Source: Actinomycetes bacterium
GTDB lineage: Bacteria; Actinomycetota; Actinomycetes; JACCUZ01
Assembly (NCBI GenBank): GCA_035489715.1
Contig: DATHAP010000025.1
Location: 1-37,685, forward strand
DNA: 37,685 bases
Direction of reading: 5' to 3'
Shown here: positions 26,252-33,853 of the stretch, in pieces
Numbering within the stretch: position 1 is the first letter of the stretch
Layout: every line of letters starts with the position of its first letter
The notes under the pieces: generated by a model
The model's input: only the letters and a program-made list of their open reading frames with translations
Databases searched by the model: none
Told to the model about the DNA's origin: nothing
Translations under genes and position numbers: made by a program

Positions 26252-29155
26252 ATGCTCGACGACGAGCCCACGACCACCACGACCGGCACGACAGGCACGA
26301 GCGGCACCGATGGTATTGACGGCACCGACGGCACCGACGGCACAGCCGGCACAGCCGGCACAGCCGGCGACGCCCCGCGACCGGCCCGCCGCCGCCGAGC
26401 CGCCAGCCGCCCGGCCGGACCGCCGGTCGCCACCGACCCCGCGACCGCCACCGAGCCGGCGTCCGAGCCGGTCACCGACGCCGACGAGGCGCCCGCCCCG
26501 GCTGCCAAGCGCACCCGCAAGCGGGCCACCAAGGCGACCAAGGCCACGACGGCGGCCGCTGCGGCTGAGAGCGCCGCCGAGGCGCCGGTCGCCGACCTGC
26601 CCGGGGCGCAGGCGGCCCGGGCCGACCAGGGGACGGAAGCTCCCGCGCCGGCCCGCAAGCGAGCCACCAAGCGCACCAGCAAGAAGGCGGCTGCCGCCGA
26701 GGCGGCCGCTGCCGAGGCGACCGCTGCCGATATGACCGCTGCCGAGACGACCGGGACGACCGACGCGGCCGAGCCGGCGAGCGGGCCCGTCGGGGCGCCC
26801 GGCGTGCTCTTCCAGCCGCCGGAGCCCACGCCCGCGCCGCGCCGGCGCCGGGCGGCCGCCAAGGCCGCAGCACCCGAGACGGCAGAGCCCGAGGACCAGG
26901 CCACCGGCGAGGCCGTCCAAGCCGAGGCCACCGGCACCGGTCCGGACGACGACGACACCGACGACGCCGAGGACGGCGGCGAGGGCGGCCCCCGCCGGCG
27001 GCGCCGAGGCGGCCGCGGCCGTCGGGGCCGTGGCCGGGGCCGCGACGACGAGTCCGAAGGCGGCAGCGACCTTTCGGACGCCTCTGACGCCGCCGATGCC
27101 ACGGACCCAGCCGAGGCCGAGGGGGACGGCGCCGACGACGAGGGCACCGACGGAGAGGGCACCGGCACGCGCCGCCGGCGGCGCCGCCGTCGCCGCGGGG
27201 GCGGCGAGGGAGAGGCCGAGACCGAGACGGACGACCCGCCCAACACCGTCGTGCGCATCAGGGAGCCGCGCAAGCGCAGCGCGTCAGCCGGCCGCTCCGG
27301 CCGTGCCGACCGTGCCGACCGTGCCGACCGTGCCGACCGTGCCGACCGTGGCGACGAGGACGACGACGGCGTGCGCTCGGTCAAGGGCTCCACCCGGCTC
27401 GAGGCCAAGAAGCAGCGCCGCCGCGAGGGCCGCGAGGCGGGCCGCCGCCGCCCCCCGATCATCACCGAGGCTGAGTTCCTCGCCCGCCGCGAGGCCGTCG
27501 ACCGGGTGATGATCGTCCGCCAGTCGGGGGAGCGCACCCAGATCGCGGTGCTCGAGGACGGCGTGCTGGCCGAGCACTACGTGAGCACCGCGTCCAGCAG
27601 CGGCAACTCATCGGTCGTCGGCAACGTCTACCTCGGCAAGGTCCAGAACGTCCTGCCCTCGATGGAGGCGGCGTTCGTCGACATCGGCAAGGGCCGCAAC
27701 GCCGTGCTCTACGCCGGTGAGGTCAACTGGGACGCGGCCGGTCTCGAGGGCCAGCCCCGGCGCATCGAGCTCGCGCTCAAGTCCGGCGACCCGGTCCTCG
27801 TCCAGGTGACCAAGGACCCGATCGGCCACAAGGGCGCCCGGCTGACCAGCCAGGTGTCCCTCGCCGGCCGCTACCTCGTCCTGGTGCCGTCCGGCTCGAT
27901 GACCGGCATCAGCCGCAAGCTGCCCGACACCGAGCGCAACCGCCTCAAGTCGATCCTCAAGCGCATCGTCCCCGAGGGTGCCGGCGTCATCGTCCGTACC
28001 GCGGCGGAGGGCGCCAGCGAGGAGGAGCTCAGCCGCGACGTGGCCCGGCTCACCGCGCAGTGGGAGGACATCGAGAAGAAGTCCCAGAAGGGGTCCTCGG
28101 CGCCGACCTTGCTCTACGGCGAGCCGGACATGACGATCCGCGTCGTGCGGGACATCTTCAACGAGGACTTCTCGTCGCTGGTCGTCTCCGGTGACGACGC
28201 GTGGGACATGCTCGAGCCGTACGTCGCGCACGTCGCACCGGACCTGCGCGAGCGGATGTCGCGCTGGACCGACGAGCAGGACGTGCTGGCGGCGCAAAGG
28301 GTGAACGAGCAGCTGGCCAAGGCGCTGGACCGCAAGGTCTGGCTCCCCAGCGGCGGCTACCTGGTCATCGACCGGACCGAGGCGATGATCGTCGTCGACG
28401 TCAACACCGGGAAGTTCACCGGCCAGGGCGGCAACCTCGAGGAGACGGTCACCAAGAACAACCTCGAGGCCGCCGAGGAGATCGTCCGCCAGCTGCGCCT
28501 TCGCGACCTCGGTGGGATCATCGTCATCGACTTCATCGACATGGTCCTGGAGAGCAACCGCGACCTCGTCCTCCGTCGCCTGCTCGAGTGCCTCGGCCGC
28601 GACCGCACCAAGCACCAGGTGGCCGAGGTCACGTCGCTGGGTCTGGTCCAGATGACCCGCAAGCGGGTCGGCCAGGGGCTGCACGAGGCGTTCTCCACCC
28701 CCTGCGAGGCCTGCAACGGCCGCGGCTACCACGTCCACACCGACCCGGTGGAGACGCGCGGCGGGGGCGGCGGCAACGGGTCCGGCGACCGGCGCCCCGC
28801 CCGCAAGGGCGGCGACAAGACCGGCTCCGGAGACAAGACCGGCTCGGATGACAAGGCCGGCTCCGGAGACAAGGCCGACAAGCCGGCGAAGGGCCGCAAG
28901 AGCTCCCGCGGCGGCGGTAAGGGCCGGGTCGATCCGGCGGACGCCGTCGAGGCGCTGGACGCCTCACCCGTGGCCGTGGAGGACCCGGTCGAGCCGCCCG
29001 GCACCGCGGCAGCCGTGGCCGACGCCATGCCCGACACAGGTGCCGGCTTCGTTGCCGACGCAGCTGCCGACACAGGTGCCGACACAGGTGCCGACGAGCC
29101 GGCGCCCGCGCCGCGTCGCCGGCGCCGGGCGGTCAGCCCCGCCACCACCGTCTGA
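26252..29155 (+). CDS. rne: RNase E/G family endoribonuclease
   Basis: Single-strand-specific endoribonuclease of 967 aa for mRNA decay and rRNA/tRNA maturation. The first ~420 residues are low complexity: Thr/Gly/Asp repeats, Ala/Glu-rich lysine segments, Arg/Gly boxes (RRRRRGGRGRRGRGRGRD) and an (RAD)n tract. The S1-like domain begins near 430 (GERTQIAVLEDG...NVYLGKVQNVLPSMEAAF). Catalytic aspartates are Asp716 (VVDVNTGKF) and Asp760 (VIDFIDM), 44 residues apart as in E. coli RNase E (43). The zinc-link cysteines are Cys818 and Cys821 in CEACNGRGY. A second disordered tail follows (about 835-967). ATG 26252 follows GGGAGAA. The long N-terminal tail is the actinobacterial arrangement, and such tails usually hold RNA- and partner-binding sites. 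Confidence 0.95.
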   Translation: MLDDEPTTTTTGTTGTSGTDGIDGTDGTDGTAGTAGTAGDAPRPARRRRAASRPAGPPVATDPATATEPASEPVTDADEAPAPAAKRTRKRATKATKATTAAAAAESAAEAPVADLPGAQAARADQGTEAPAPARKRATKRTSKKAAAAEAAAAEATAADMTAAETTGTTDAAEPASGPVGAPGVLFQPPEPTPAPRRRRAAAKAAAPETAEPEDQATGEAVQAEATGTGPDDDDTDDAEDGGEGGPRRRRRGGRGRRGRGRGRDDESEGGSDLSDASDAADATDPAEAEGDGADDEGTDGEGTGTRRRRRRRRRGGGEGEAETETDDPPNTVVRIREPRKRSASAGRSGRADRADRADRADRADRGDEDDDGVRSVKGSTRLEAKKQRRREGREAGRRRPPIITEAEFLARREAVDRVMIVRQSGERTQIAVLEDGVLAEHYVSTASSSGNSSVVGNVYLGKVQNVLPSMEAAFVDIGKGRNAVLYAGEVNWDAAGLEGQPRRIELALKSGDPVLVQVTKDPIGHKGARLTSQVSLAGRYLVLVPSGSMTGISRKLPDTERNRLKSILKRIVPEGAGVIVRTAAEGASEEELSRDVARLTAQWEDIEKKSQKGSSAPTLLYGEPDMTIRVVRDIFNEDFSSLVVSGDDAWDMLEPYVAHVAPDLRERMSRWTDEQDVLAAQRVNEQLAKALDRKVWLPSGGYLVIDRTEAMIVVDVNTGKFTGQGGNLEETVTKNNLEAAEEIVRQLRLRDLGGIIVIDFIDMVLESNRDLVLRRLLECLGRDRTKHQVAEVTSLGLVQMTRKRVGQGLHEAFSTPCEACNGRGYHVHTDPVETRGGGGGNGSGDRRPARKGGDKTGSGDKTGSDDKAGSGDKADKPAKGRKSSRGGGKGRVDPADAVEALDASPVAVEDPVEPPGTAAAVADAMPDTGAGFVADAAADTGADTGADEPAPAPRRRRRAVSPATTV
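26312..26365 (+). repeat. 9-bp minisatellite in rne (GTD/GTA codons)
   Basis: Six in-frame 9-bp units: one diverged, two GGCACCGAC and three GGCACAGCC. They encode Gly-Ile-Asp, (Gly-Thr-Asp)2 and (Gly-Thr-Ala)3 in the disordered N-terminus. Confidence 0.9.
27302..27355 (+). repeat. 9-bp minisatellite in rne (Arg-Ala-Asp codons)
   Basis: Five exact CGTGCCGAC units and a sixth with one change (CGTGGCGAC). They encode an Arg-Ala-Asp tract ending Arg-Gly-Asp. Confidence 0.95.
28814..28879 (+). repeat. 18-bp in-frame repeats in the rne C-terminal tail
   Basis: About 3.7 units of GACAAGACCGGCTCCGGA with a few changes encode DKTGSG, DKTGSD, DKAGSG and DKAD, a charged flexible linker. Confidence 0.85.
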
Positions 29156-29161
29156 GGACCG

Positions 29162-29195
29162 GGCGGGCACCCGTCGGTTTGACCGGGTGCCCGCC
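29162..29195 (+). terminator. rne terminator
   Basis: GGCGGGCACCCG and CGGGTGCCCGCC form a perfect 12-bp stem around a 10-nt loop, 7 bp after the rne stop. The loop (29174-29183) carries most of a TTGACC -35 box. Confidence 0.8.
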
Positions 29196-29208
29196 GGGTT
29201 CGTACCCT
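29179..29208 (+). promoter_or_regulatory. Promoter of rplU-rpmA inside the rne terminator
   Basis: TTGACC (29179-29184) and TACCCT (29203-29208) are separated by 18 bp, the best -35/-10 pair in the window. The -35 lies in the terminator loop and the spacer includes the descending stem. Expected start is near 29215. Confidence 0.6.
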
Positions 29209-29317
29209 GGACCGTCCCGATCCTGACGGCGCCCCGGTGGGCGTCCGTCACCGCGCGCCCACCGCGGGCCGCGCCCACGTTCTGATGCGAGTCGCAGAAA
29301 GCGAGCCGGTGTCCACG

Positions 29318-29650
29318 ATGGTGTACGCGATCGTCCGTGCTGGTGGACGCCAGGAGAAGGTCGCCGTGGGCGACGTGCTCGAGATCGACCGGGTCCAGGG
29401 TGACCCCGGCTCGACCCTCGAGCTGCCCGTCCTGCTCCTCGTCGACGGCGAGACGGTCACCAGTGACCGCTCGGCCCTGGCCAAGGCGACCGTGACGGCC
29501 GAGGTCGTCGCCGCCACCAAGGGACCCAAGATCGACATCATGAAGTTCAAGAACAAGACCGGCTATCGCCGCCGCCAGGGTCACCGCCAGCGGCTCACCA
29601 AGGTCAAGATCGTCACCGTCACCGGCATCGAGACCGGCTCCACGAAGTAG
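29318..29650 (+). CDS. rplU: 50S ribosomal protein L21
   Basis: L21 of 110 aa, a 23S rRNA-binding protein of the large subunit. The N-terminus [14 protein letters not shown] and the signature [16 protein letters not shown] are those of L21. ATG 29318 gives the family N-terminus; GTG 29309 three codons upstream is possible. The frame is open to 29237, but the extra residues have no family similarity. No strong Shine-Dalgarno is seen. Paired with rpmA as in most bacteria. Confidence 0.95.
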   Translation: MVYAIVRAGGRQEKVAVGDVLEIDRVQGDPGSTLELPVLLLVDGETVTSDRSALAKATVTAEVVAATKGPKIDIMKFKNKTGYRRRQGHRQRLTKVKIVTVTGIETGSTK

Positions 29651-29652
29651 CC

Positions 29653-29680
29653 CCCGAACCAGCAGTCCCGAACCAGCAGT
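29653..29680 (+). repeat. 14-bp tandem duplication between rplU and rpmA
   Basis: CCCGAACCAGCAGT occurs twice, exactly in tandem, in the 50-bp gap just before the rpmA ribosome site (AGGAAGAGG). It has no start codon, so it does not form a mini-ORF. Confidence 0.95.
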
Positions 29681-29700
29681 CGCAGGAAGAGGCAGATCCC

Positions 29701-29976
29701 ATGGCTCACAAGAAGGGCGCGTCGTCCACCCGCAACGGGCGCGACTCCAACGCGCAGCGCCTCGGCGTCAAGCGGTTCGGCGGCCAGGTCGTCAACGCCG
29801 GCGAGATCATCGTCCGGCAGCGCGGCACCCACTTCCACCCCGGGCTCGGTGTGGGCCGCGGTGGTGACGACACCCTGTTCGCCCTCGTCGCCGGGTCGGT
29901 GGAGTTCGGCAGCCGCCGCGGTCGCCGCGTCGTCAACATCGTGCCTGCCGACGCGGTGCCCGCCGAGACCAGCTGA
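29701..29976 (+). CDS. rpmA: 50S ribosomal protein L27
   Basis: L27 of 91 aa, whose N-terminal tail reaches toward the peptidyl-transferase centre. It starts directly [17 protein letters not shown], with no Firmicutes-type cleavable extension. Family motifs [20 protein letters not shown] and [10 protein letters not shown] are present. The ribosome site AGGAAGAGG lies 10-18 nt before ATG 29701. A strong hairpin follows, separating it from obgE. Confidence 0.97.
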   Translation: MAHKKGASSTRNGRDSNAQRLGVKRFGGQVVNAGEIIVRQRGTHFHPGLGVGRGGDDTLFALVAGSVEFGSRRGRRVVNIVPADAVPAETS

Positions 29977-30023
29977 CACCAGCCCGTCCGGGGCGCAGAG
30001 GCACCGGACGACCCGCCGACGCC

Positions 30024-30057
30024 GAGGGGACCATGGTCGACCGACCGTGGTCCCCTC
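30024..30057 (+). terminator. rpmA terminator
   Basis: GAGGGGACCA pairs with TGGTCCCCTC, and the inner ATGGTCG/CGACCGT bases extend the stem further with one G-U pair. Very stable; a TTT follows at 30062-30064. The other ~70 bp before obgE show no clear promoter. Confidence 0.75.
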
Positions 30058-30127
30058 AGCGGTTTCCCGGCCCAGCACCCTGGCGCCGTACCCGCACCAC
30101 CGCCGAACCGAGAAGAGGTGAGCCGAC

Positions 30128-31483
30128 GTGACGACCTTCGTCGACCGCGTCGTCCTGCATCTCGCGGCAGGTGACGGCGGCCACGGCTGCAGCTCGATCC
30201 ACCGGGAGAAGTTCAAGCCGCTCGGCGGCCCGGACGGCGGCAACGGCGGGCGCGGCGGCGACGTGCTGCTCCGCGTCGACCCCGACGTCACGACGCTGCT
30301 GGACTACCACCACTCCCCGCACCGCCGGGCCGGCAACGGCAAGCCGGGGCAGGGCGGCAACAAGAGCGGCGCCGAGGGTGGCGACCTGCTGCTGCCGGTC
30401 CCGAACGGGACCGTGGTCAAGACCTTCCACGGCGAGGTCCTCGCCGACCTGGTTGGTGCCGGCACGACGTACGTCGCCGCGCAGGGCGGCCGCGGGGGCC
30501 TCGGTAACGCCGCCCTCGCGTCGGCCCGGCGCAAGGCCCCCGGCTTCGCGCTGCTCGGCGAGCCCGGTGACGCGGCCGACGTCGTGCTCGAGCTCAAGAC
30601 AGTCGCCGACGTCGCGCTCGTGGGCTTCCCGAGCGCCGGCAAGTCGTCCCTGGTGGCCGCGCTCAGCGCGGCCCGGCCCAAGATCGCCGACTACCCGTTC
30701 ACCACGCTGGTGCCCAACCTGGGCGTCGTCGAGGCCGGGGAGGTCCGCTACACGGTCGCCGACGTGCCCGGGCTGATTCCCGGGGCAAGCGAGGGCAAGG
30801 GGCTCGGGCTGGAGTTCCTGCGCCACGTCGAGCGCTGCAGCGTCCTGGTGCACGTCGTCGACGCCGGGACGCTCGAGCCCGGTCGCGACCCGCTGACCGA
30901 CCTGGACGTCATCGAGGCCGAGCTGGCGGCGTACGGCGGGTTGGAGGACCGGCCGCGGCTGGTGGCGCTCAACAAGGTCGACCTCCCCGACGCCCAGGAC
31001 CTGGCCGAGCTGGTGACCGCCGACCTGCAGGCGCGCGGGCTGCGGGTCTTCCCGGTCAGCGCCGCGGCCCGCACCGGTCTGCGCGAGCTGTCCTTCGCGA
31101 TGGCCGAGCTGGTGGCCCGTGCCCGGGCCGAGGCGCCCGCGCCCGAGGCCACCCGGATCGTGCTTCGCCCCCGGGCGGTCGACGACCGCGAGTTCGAGGT
31201 CGAGCGCGACGGCGACCGCTTCCTGGTGCGTGGCCGCAAGCCGGCCCGCTGGGTGCGCCAGACCGACTTCGCCAACGACGAGGCGGTCGGCTACCTGGCC
31301 GACCGACTGGCCCGGCTGGGTGTCGAGGATGCCCTGCTCGCTGCCGGGGCCCAGGCCGGTGACGAGGTGGTCATCGGCGACGGTGCGAGCGCCGTGGTCT
31401 TCGACTGGGAGCCGACCTTGCAGGCCGGCGCCGAGCTGCTGCACGGCCGGCGCGGGACGGACCTGCGGCTCGAAGGCCGCTGA
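30128..31483 (+). CDS. obgE: Obg GTPase
   Basis: Ribosome-associated GTPase of 451 aa involved in 50S maturation and stress control. The glycine-rich Obg fold (1-158) includes [14 protein letters not shown]. The G domain has G1 GFPSAGKSS (166-174), G2 FTT, G3 DVPG, G4 NKVD and G5 VSAAA. A C-terminal OCT domain (about 345-425; the form seen in Gram-positive Obg) follows and ends in a short tail. GTG 30128 is preceded by AGAGGTGAG. proB follows after 6 bp, so the two are probably co-transcribed. Confidence 0.97.
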   Translation: MTTFVDRVVLHLAAGDGGHGCSSIHREKFKPLGGPDGGNGGRGGDVLLRVDPDVTTLLDYHHSPHRRAGNGKPGQGGNKSGAEGGDLLLPVPNGTVVKTFHGEVLADLVGAGTTYVAAQGGRGGLGNAALASARRKAPGFALLGEPGDAADVVLELKTVADVALVGFPSAGKSSLVAALSAARPKIADYPFTTLVPNLGVVEAGEVRYTVADVPGLIPGASEGKGLGLEFLRHVERCSVLVHVVDAGTLEPGRDPLTDLDVIEAELAAYGGLEDRPRLVALNKVDLPDAQDLAELVTADLQARGLRVFPVSAAARTGLRELSFAMAELVARARAEAPAPEATRIVLRPRAVDDREFEVERDGDRFLVRGRKPARWVRQTDFANDEAVGYLADRLARLGVEDALLAAGAQAGDEVVIGDGASAVVFDWEPTLQAGAELLHGRRGTDLRLEGR

Positions 31484-31489
31484 CCCGAC

Positions 31490-32587
31490 ATGCGTGGCCG
31501 GGCCCGGGTGGTCGTCAAGGTCGGGTCCTCCTCGATCACTTCGGCCGAGGGCGGCCTGGACGACGCCCGGCTGGACCCGCTGGTCGACGCCCTGGCGGCG
31601 GCCAGGCTCGGCGGGTCCGAGGTCGTCCTCGTCTCGTCGGGCGCCATCGCCTCCGGGCTCTCACCGCTGGGTCTGGCCAAGCGGCCCAGGGACCTGGCCA
31701 CCCAGCAGGCCGCGGCCAGCGTCGGCCAGGGCATCCTGGTCCACCGTTACACCGAGTCGTTCGCCCGCACCGGGCTCACGGTCGGCCAGGTGCTGCTCAC
31801 CGCCGACGACGTGGTGCGCCGCGGGCATTACCGAAATGCGCGGCGCACCCTGTACCGGCTGCTCGACATGGGCGTCGTGCCGGTCGTCAACGAGAACGAC
31901 ACGGTGGCCACCGAGGAGATCCGCTTCGGCGACAACGACCGGCTGGCCGCCCTGGTCGCCCACCTGGTGCACGCCGACCTGCTCGTGCTGCTCTCGGACG
32001 TGCCGGGCGTGTTCGAGGGTGACCCGCGCCGGGCGGAGGCCCGGATGCTCACCGAGGTGTCGGAGCAGGCCGACCTGGCAGGTGTCCGGCTGGGCCGCGG
32101 CGGCGGGTCCGGCATCGGCCGGGGTGGCATGGCCAGCAAGGTCGAGGCAGCCCGGGTCGCGGCCGCCGCGGGGACCCGGGCGGTGGTGGCGGCCGTCGGT
32201 GACGTCGGCGCCGTGCTGGCCGGGGAGCCGCTCGGCACCTCGTTCACGCCCGCCGCGCGCCGGCTGCCGACCCGGCTGCTGTGGCTGGCCTACGCGGCGA
32301 CGACGCGGGGTGCGCTGCGTCTGGACGCAGGAGCGGTCCGGGCCGTCGTGGACCGGCGGATGTCCCTCCTGCCGGCCGGGGTGACCGCGGTGGAGGGCGA
32401 CTTCGTCGCCGGCGACCCGGTGGACCTCCTTGCCGAAAACGGTCACGTGGTGGCCCGCGGGCTGGTGAACTTTGACGTGGCGGAACTGCCGGCCCTGCTG
32501 GGCCGGTCGACCCCCGACCTGGGCCGCGAGCTCGGCCCGGCGTTCAGCCGCGAGGTCGTCCACCGCGACGACATCGTGGTCCTGTAG
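31490..32587 (+). CDS. proB: Glutamate 5-kinase
   Basis: Enzyme of 365 aa for the first step of proline synthesis: ATP-dependent phosphorylation of L-glutamate. The amino-acid kinase domain (1-about 258) has VVKVGSSSITS, LVSSGAIASG, VVNENDTVA, FGDNDRLAA and the substrate-loop GRGGMASKVEAA. A C-terminal PUA domain (about 275-350) has AVEGDFVAGDPVDLL and ARGLVNF. It follows obgE by 6 bp. The partner proA, often next to proB, is not in this window. Confidence 0.96.
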   Translation: MRGRARVVVKVGSSSITSAEGGLDDARLDPLVDALAAARLGGSEVVLVSSGAIASGLSPLGLAKRPRDLATQQAAASVGQGILVHRYTESFARTGLTVGQVLLTADDVVRRGHYRNARRTLYRLLDMGVVPVVNENDTVATEEIRFGDNDRLAALVAHLVHADLLVLLSDVPGVFEGDPRRAEARMLTEVSEQADLAGVRLGRGGGSGIGRGGMASKVEAARVAAAAGTRAVVAAVGDVGAVLAGEPLGTSFTPAARRLPTRLLWLAYAATTRGALRLDAGAVRAVVDRRMSLLPAGVTAVEGDFVAGDPVDLLAENGHVVARGLVNFDVAELPALLGRSTPDLGRELGPAFSREVVHRDDIVVL

Positions 32588-32681
32588 GCGAGGCGTCTCG
32601 GCGCCCGGTGGAGAGGGCGGTGCACGGGTGCGGGAGCGCAGCCTCGCGGCGCACCGGTCGGCGCGGCCGGAGACGCAGCCC

Positions 32682-33014
32682 ATGTGGCACGTCACGCTGA
32701 CCGTCGTCGGCGAGTCCGTGGCCGTGGGCGACGTGCGCCAGGCGCTCGAGCGGCTCACCCACGAGCGACCTTTCCTGCTCTCCGCCCGCTACGCCGCGGA
32801 CCGTGCCGAGCTCCGCTACTGGGAGGAGGCCCGCGACCTGGAGGACGCCGCCGCGCTGGCCCTGCGGCTCTGGGGCGAGCACCGCAGCACCGCCGGCCTG
32901 CCGCCCTGGCGGGTGGCCGGTCTCGAGGTGGTCGACCGCACCACGTTCCAGCGCCGCGCGATGGACAGCCCGGCCCCCGCACTGGTCCCGGCGGGTGGCG
33001 TCCGCCCGTTCTGA
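32682..33014 (+). CDS. Small conserved-looking protein of unknown function
   Basis: Unrecognised soluble protein of 110 aa from ATG 32682 (MWHVTLTVVGESVAV...). It shows alternating beta-alpha character, an ALERLTHERPFLLSARYA helix-strand stretch, an acidic YWEEARDLEDAAAL helix, and a basic C-terminus ending VRPF. There are no cysteines, signal peptide or membrane segment. GTG 32628 is an in-frame alternative with a better ribosome site (GGAGAGGG) and would add 18 residues. It lies between proB and nadD. The regular codon usage supports a real gene. Confidence 0.7.
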   Translation: MWHVTLTVVGESVAVGDVRQALERLTHERPFLLSARYAADRAELRYWEEARDLEDAAALALRLWGEHRSTAGLPPWRVAGLEVVDRTTFQRRAMDSPAPALVPAGGVRPF

Positions 33015-33025
33015 GCGTCCTGTGG

Positions 33026-33031
33026 GAGACT
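33026..33031 (+). promoter_or_regulatory. Possible leaderless -10 for the 49-aa gene
   Basis: GAGACT is followed by 7 nt and GTG 33039. It departs from TANNNT at the first position, but rsfS shows the same arrangement: GAGAAT, 7 nt, ATG 35363. Confidence 0.3.
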
Positions 33032-33038
33032 GCCGACC

Positions 33039-33188
33039 GTGACAGCACAGACCGTCGCCGCCGTCCTCGCCACCGGCGAGGAGAAGGCCCGTGAGCTGCC
33101 CGCCGAGCCGTGGGCCATCGGGGTGGGCGTGTTCGCCACCCTCGTGGTCCTGCTGCTCATCACGCTCAGCTTCGGCAAGGACCGCTGA
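33039..33188 (+). CDS. 49-aa single-pass membrane protein upstream of nadD
   Basis: Small protein starting at [23 protein letters not shown], then a proline/acidic stretch, then one hydrophobic helix (about 28-44) ending in SFGKDR. Short one-helix proteins of this form commonly sit upstream of nadD in actinobacteria, to my recollection; function is unknown. There is no Shine-Dalgarno, so translation is probably leaderless. Confidence 0.65.
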   Translation: MTAQTVAAVLATGEEKARELPAEPWAIGVGVFATLVVLLLITLSFGKDR

Positions 33189-33214
33189 CCGGGCGAGCGC
33201 CGTCCGCCACTCCC

Positions 33215-33853
33215 GTGCCGACCACTGGTCCCGACACCCGGGCTGACTCCCGGCGGCCGAAGCTCGGCGTCATGGGCGGTACCTTCGACCCGGTCCACCA
33301 CGGGCACCTGGTCGCCGCCAGCGAGGTCGCGGCGCGCTACGGGCTCGACGAGGTGGTGTTCGCGCCCACCGGCCAGCCTTGGCAGAAGGCCGGCGAGCGG
33401 GTCACGGCCGCCGAGCACCGCTACCTGATGACCGTCATCGCGACCGCGGCCAACCCGCACTTCACGGTCAGCCGGGTCGACATCGACCGCCCTGGTCCCA
33501 CGTTCACGATCGACACGCTGCGCGACCTGCGGGCCGCCCGCGGCGAGGACGTCGACTACTACTTCATCACCGGTGCCGACGCACTGGCCCAGATCCTGGG
33601 CTGGAAGTCCGCCAGCGAGCTCTTCGAGCTTGCCCGGTTCATCGGCGTCACCCGTCCGGGTCACACCCTTTCGACGGAGGGTCTTCCTGCCGAAAGAGTG
33701 AGCGTGCTCGAGATCCCCGCGCTGGCCATCAGCTCGACCGACTGCCGCGACCGCGCGCGTCGCGGCGACCCGGTCTGGTACCTCGTCCCGGACGGGGTCG
33801 TGCAGTACATCTCCAAGCACCGGCTGTACGACGGCGCCGGAGCGAGGTCGTGA
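33215..33853 (+). CDS. nadD: Nicotinate-nucleotide adenylyltransferase
   Basis: Enzyme of 212 aa that makes deamido-NAD from nicotinate mononucleotide and ATP. The nucleotidyl-transferase motif [11 protein letters not shown] (21-31) carries the HxGH signature, and ISST at about 172-175 is the second conserved motif. YISKHRLYD closes the fold. GTG 33215 is a best guess and gives a 17-residue leader; ATG 33272 would start directly at the motif and cut the first strand, so it is less likely. Its stop overlaps the next gene (GTGA). nadD-LCP-rsfS-phosphatase is a typical actinobacterial order. Confidence 0.94.
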   Translation: MPTTGPDTRADSRRPKLGVMGGTFDPVHHGHLVAASEVAARYGLDEVVFAPTGQPWQKAGERVTAAEHRYLMTVIATAANPHFTVSRVDIDRPGPTFTIDTLRDLRAARGEDVDYYFITGADALAQILGWKSASELFELARFIGVTRPGHTLSTEGLPAERVSVLEIPALAISSTDCRDRARRGDPVWYLVPDGVVQYISKHRLYDGAGARS

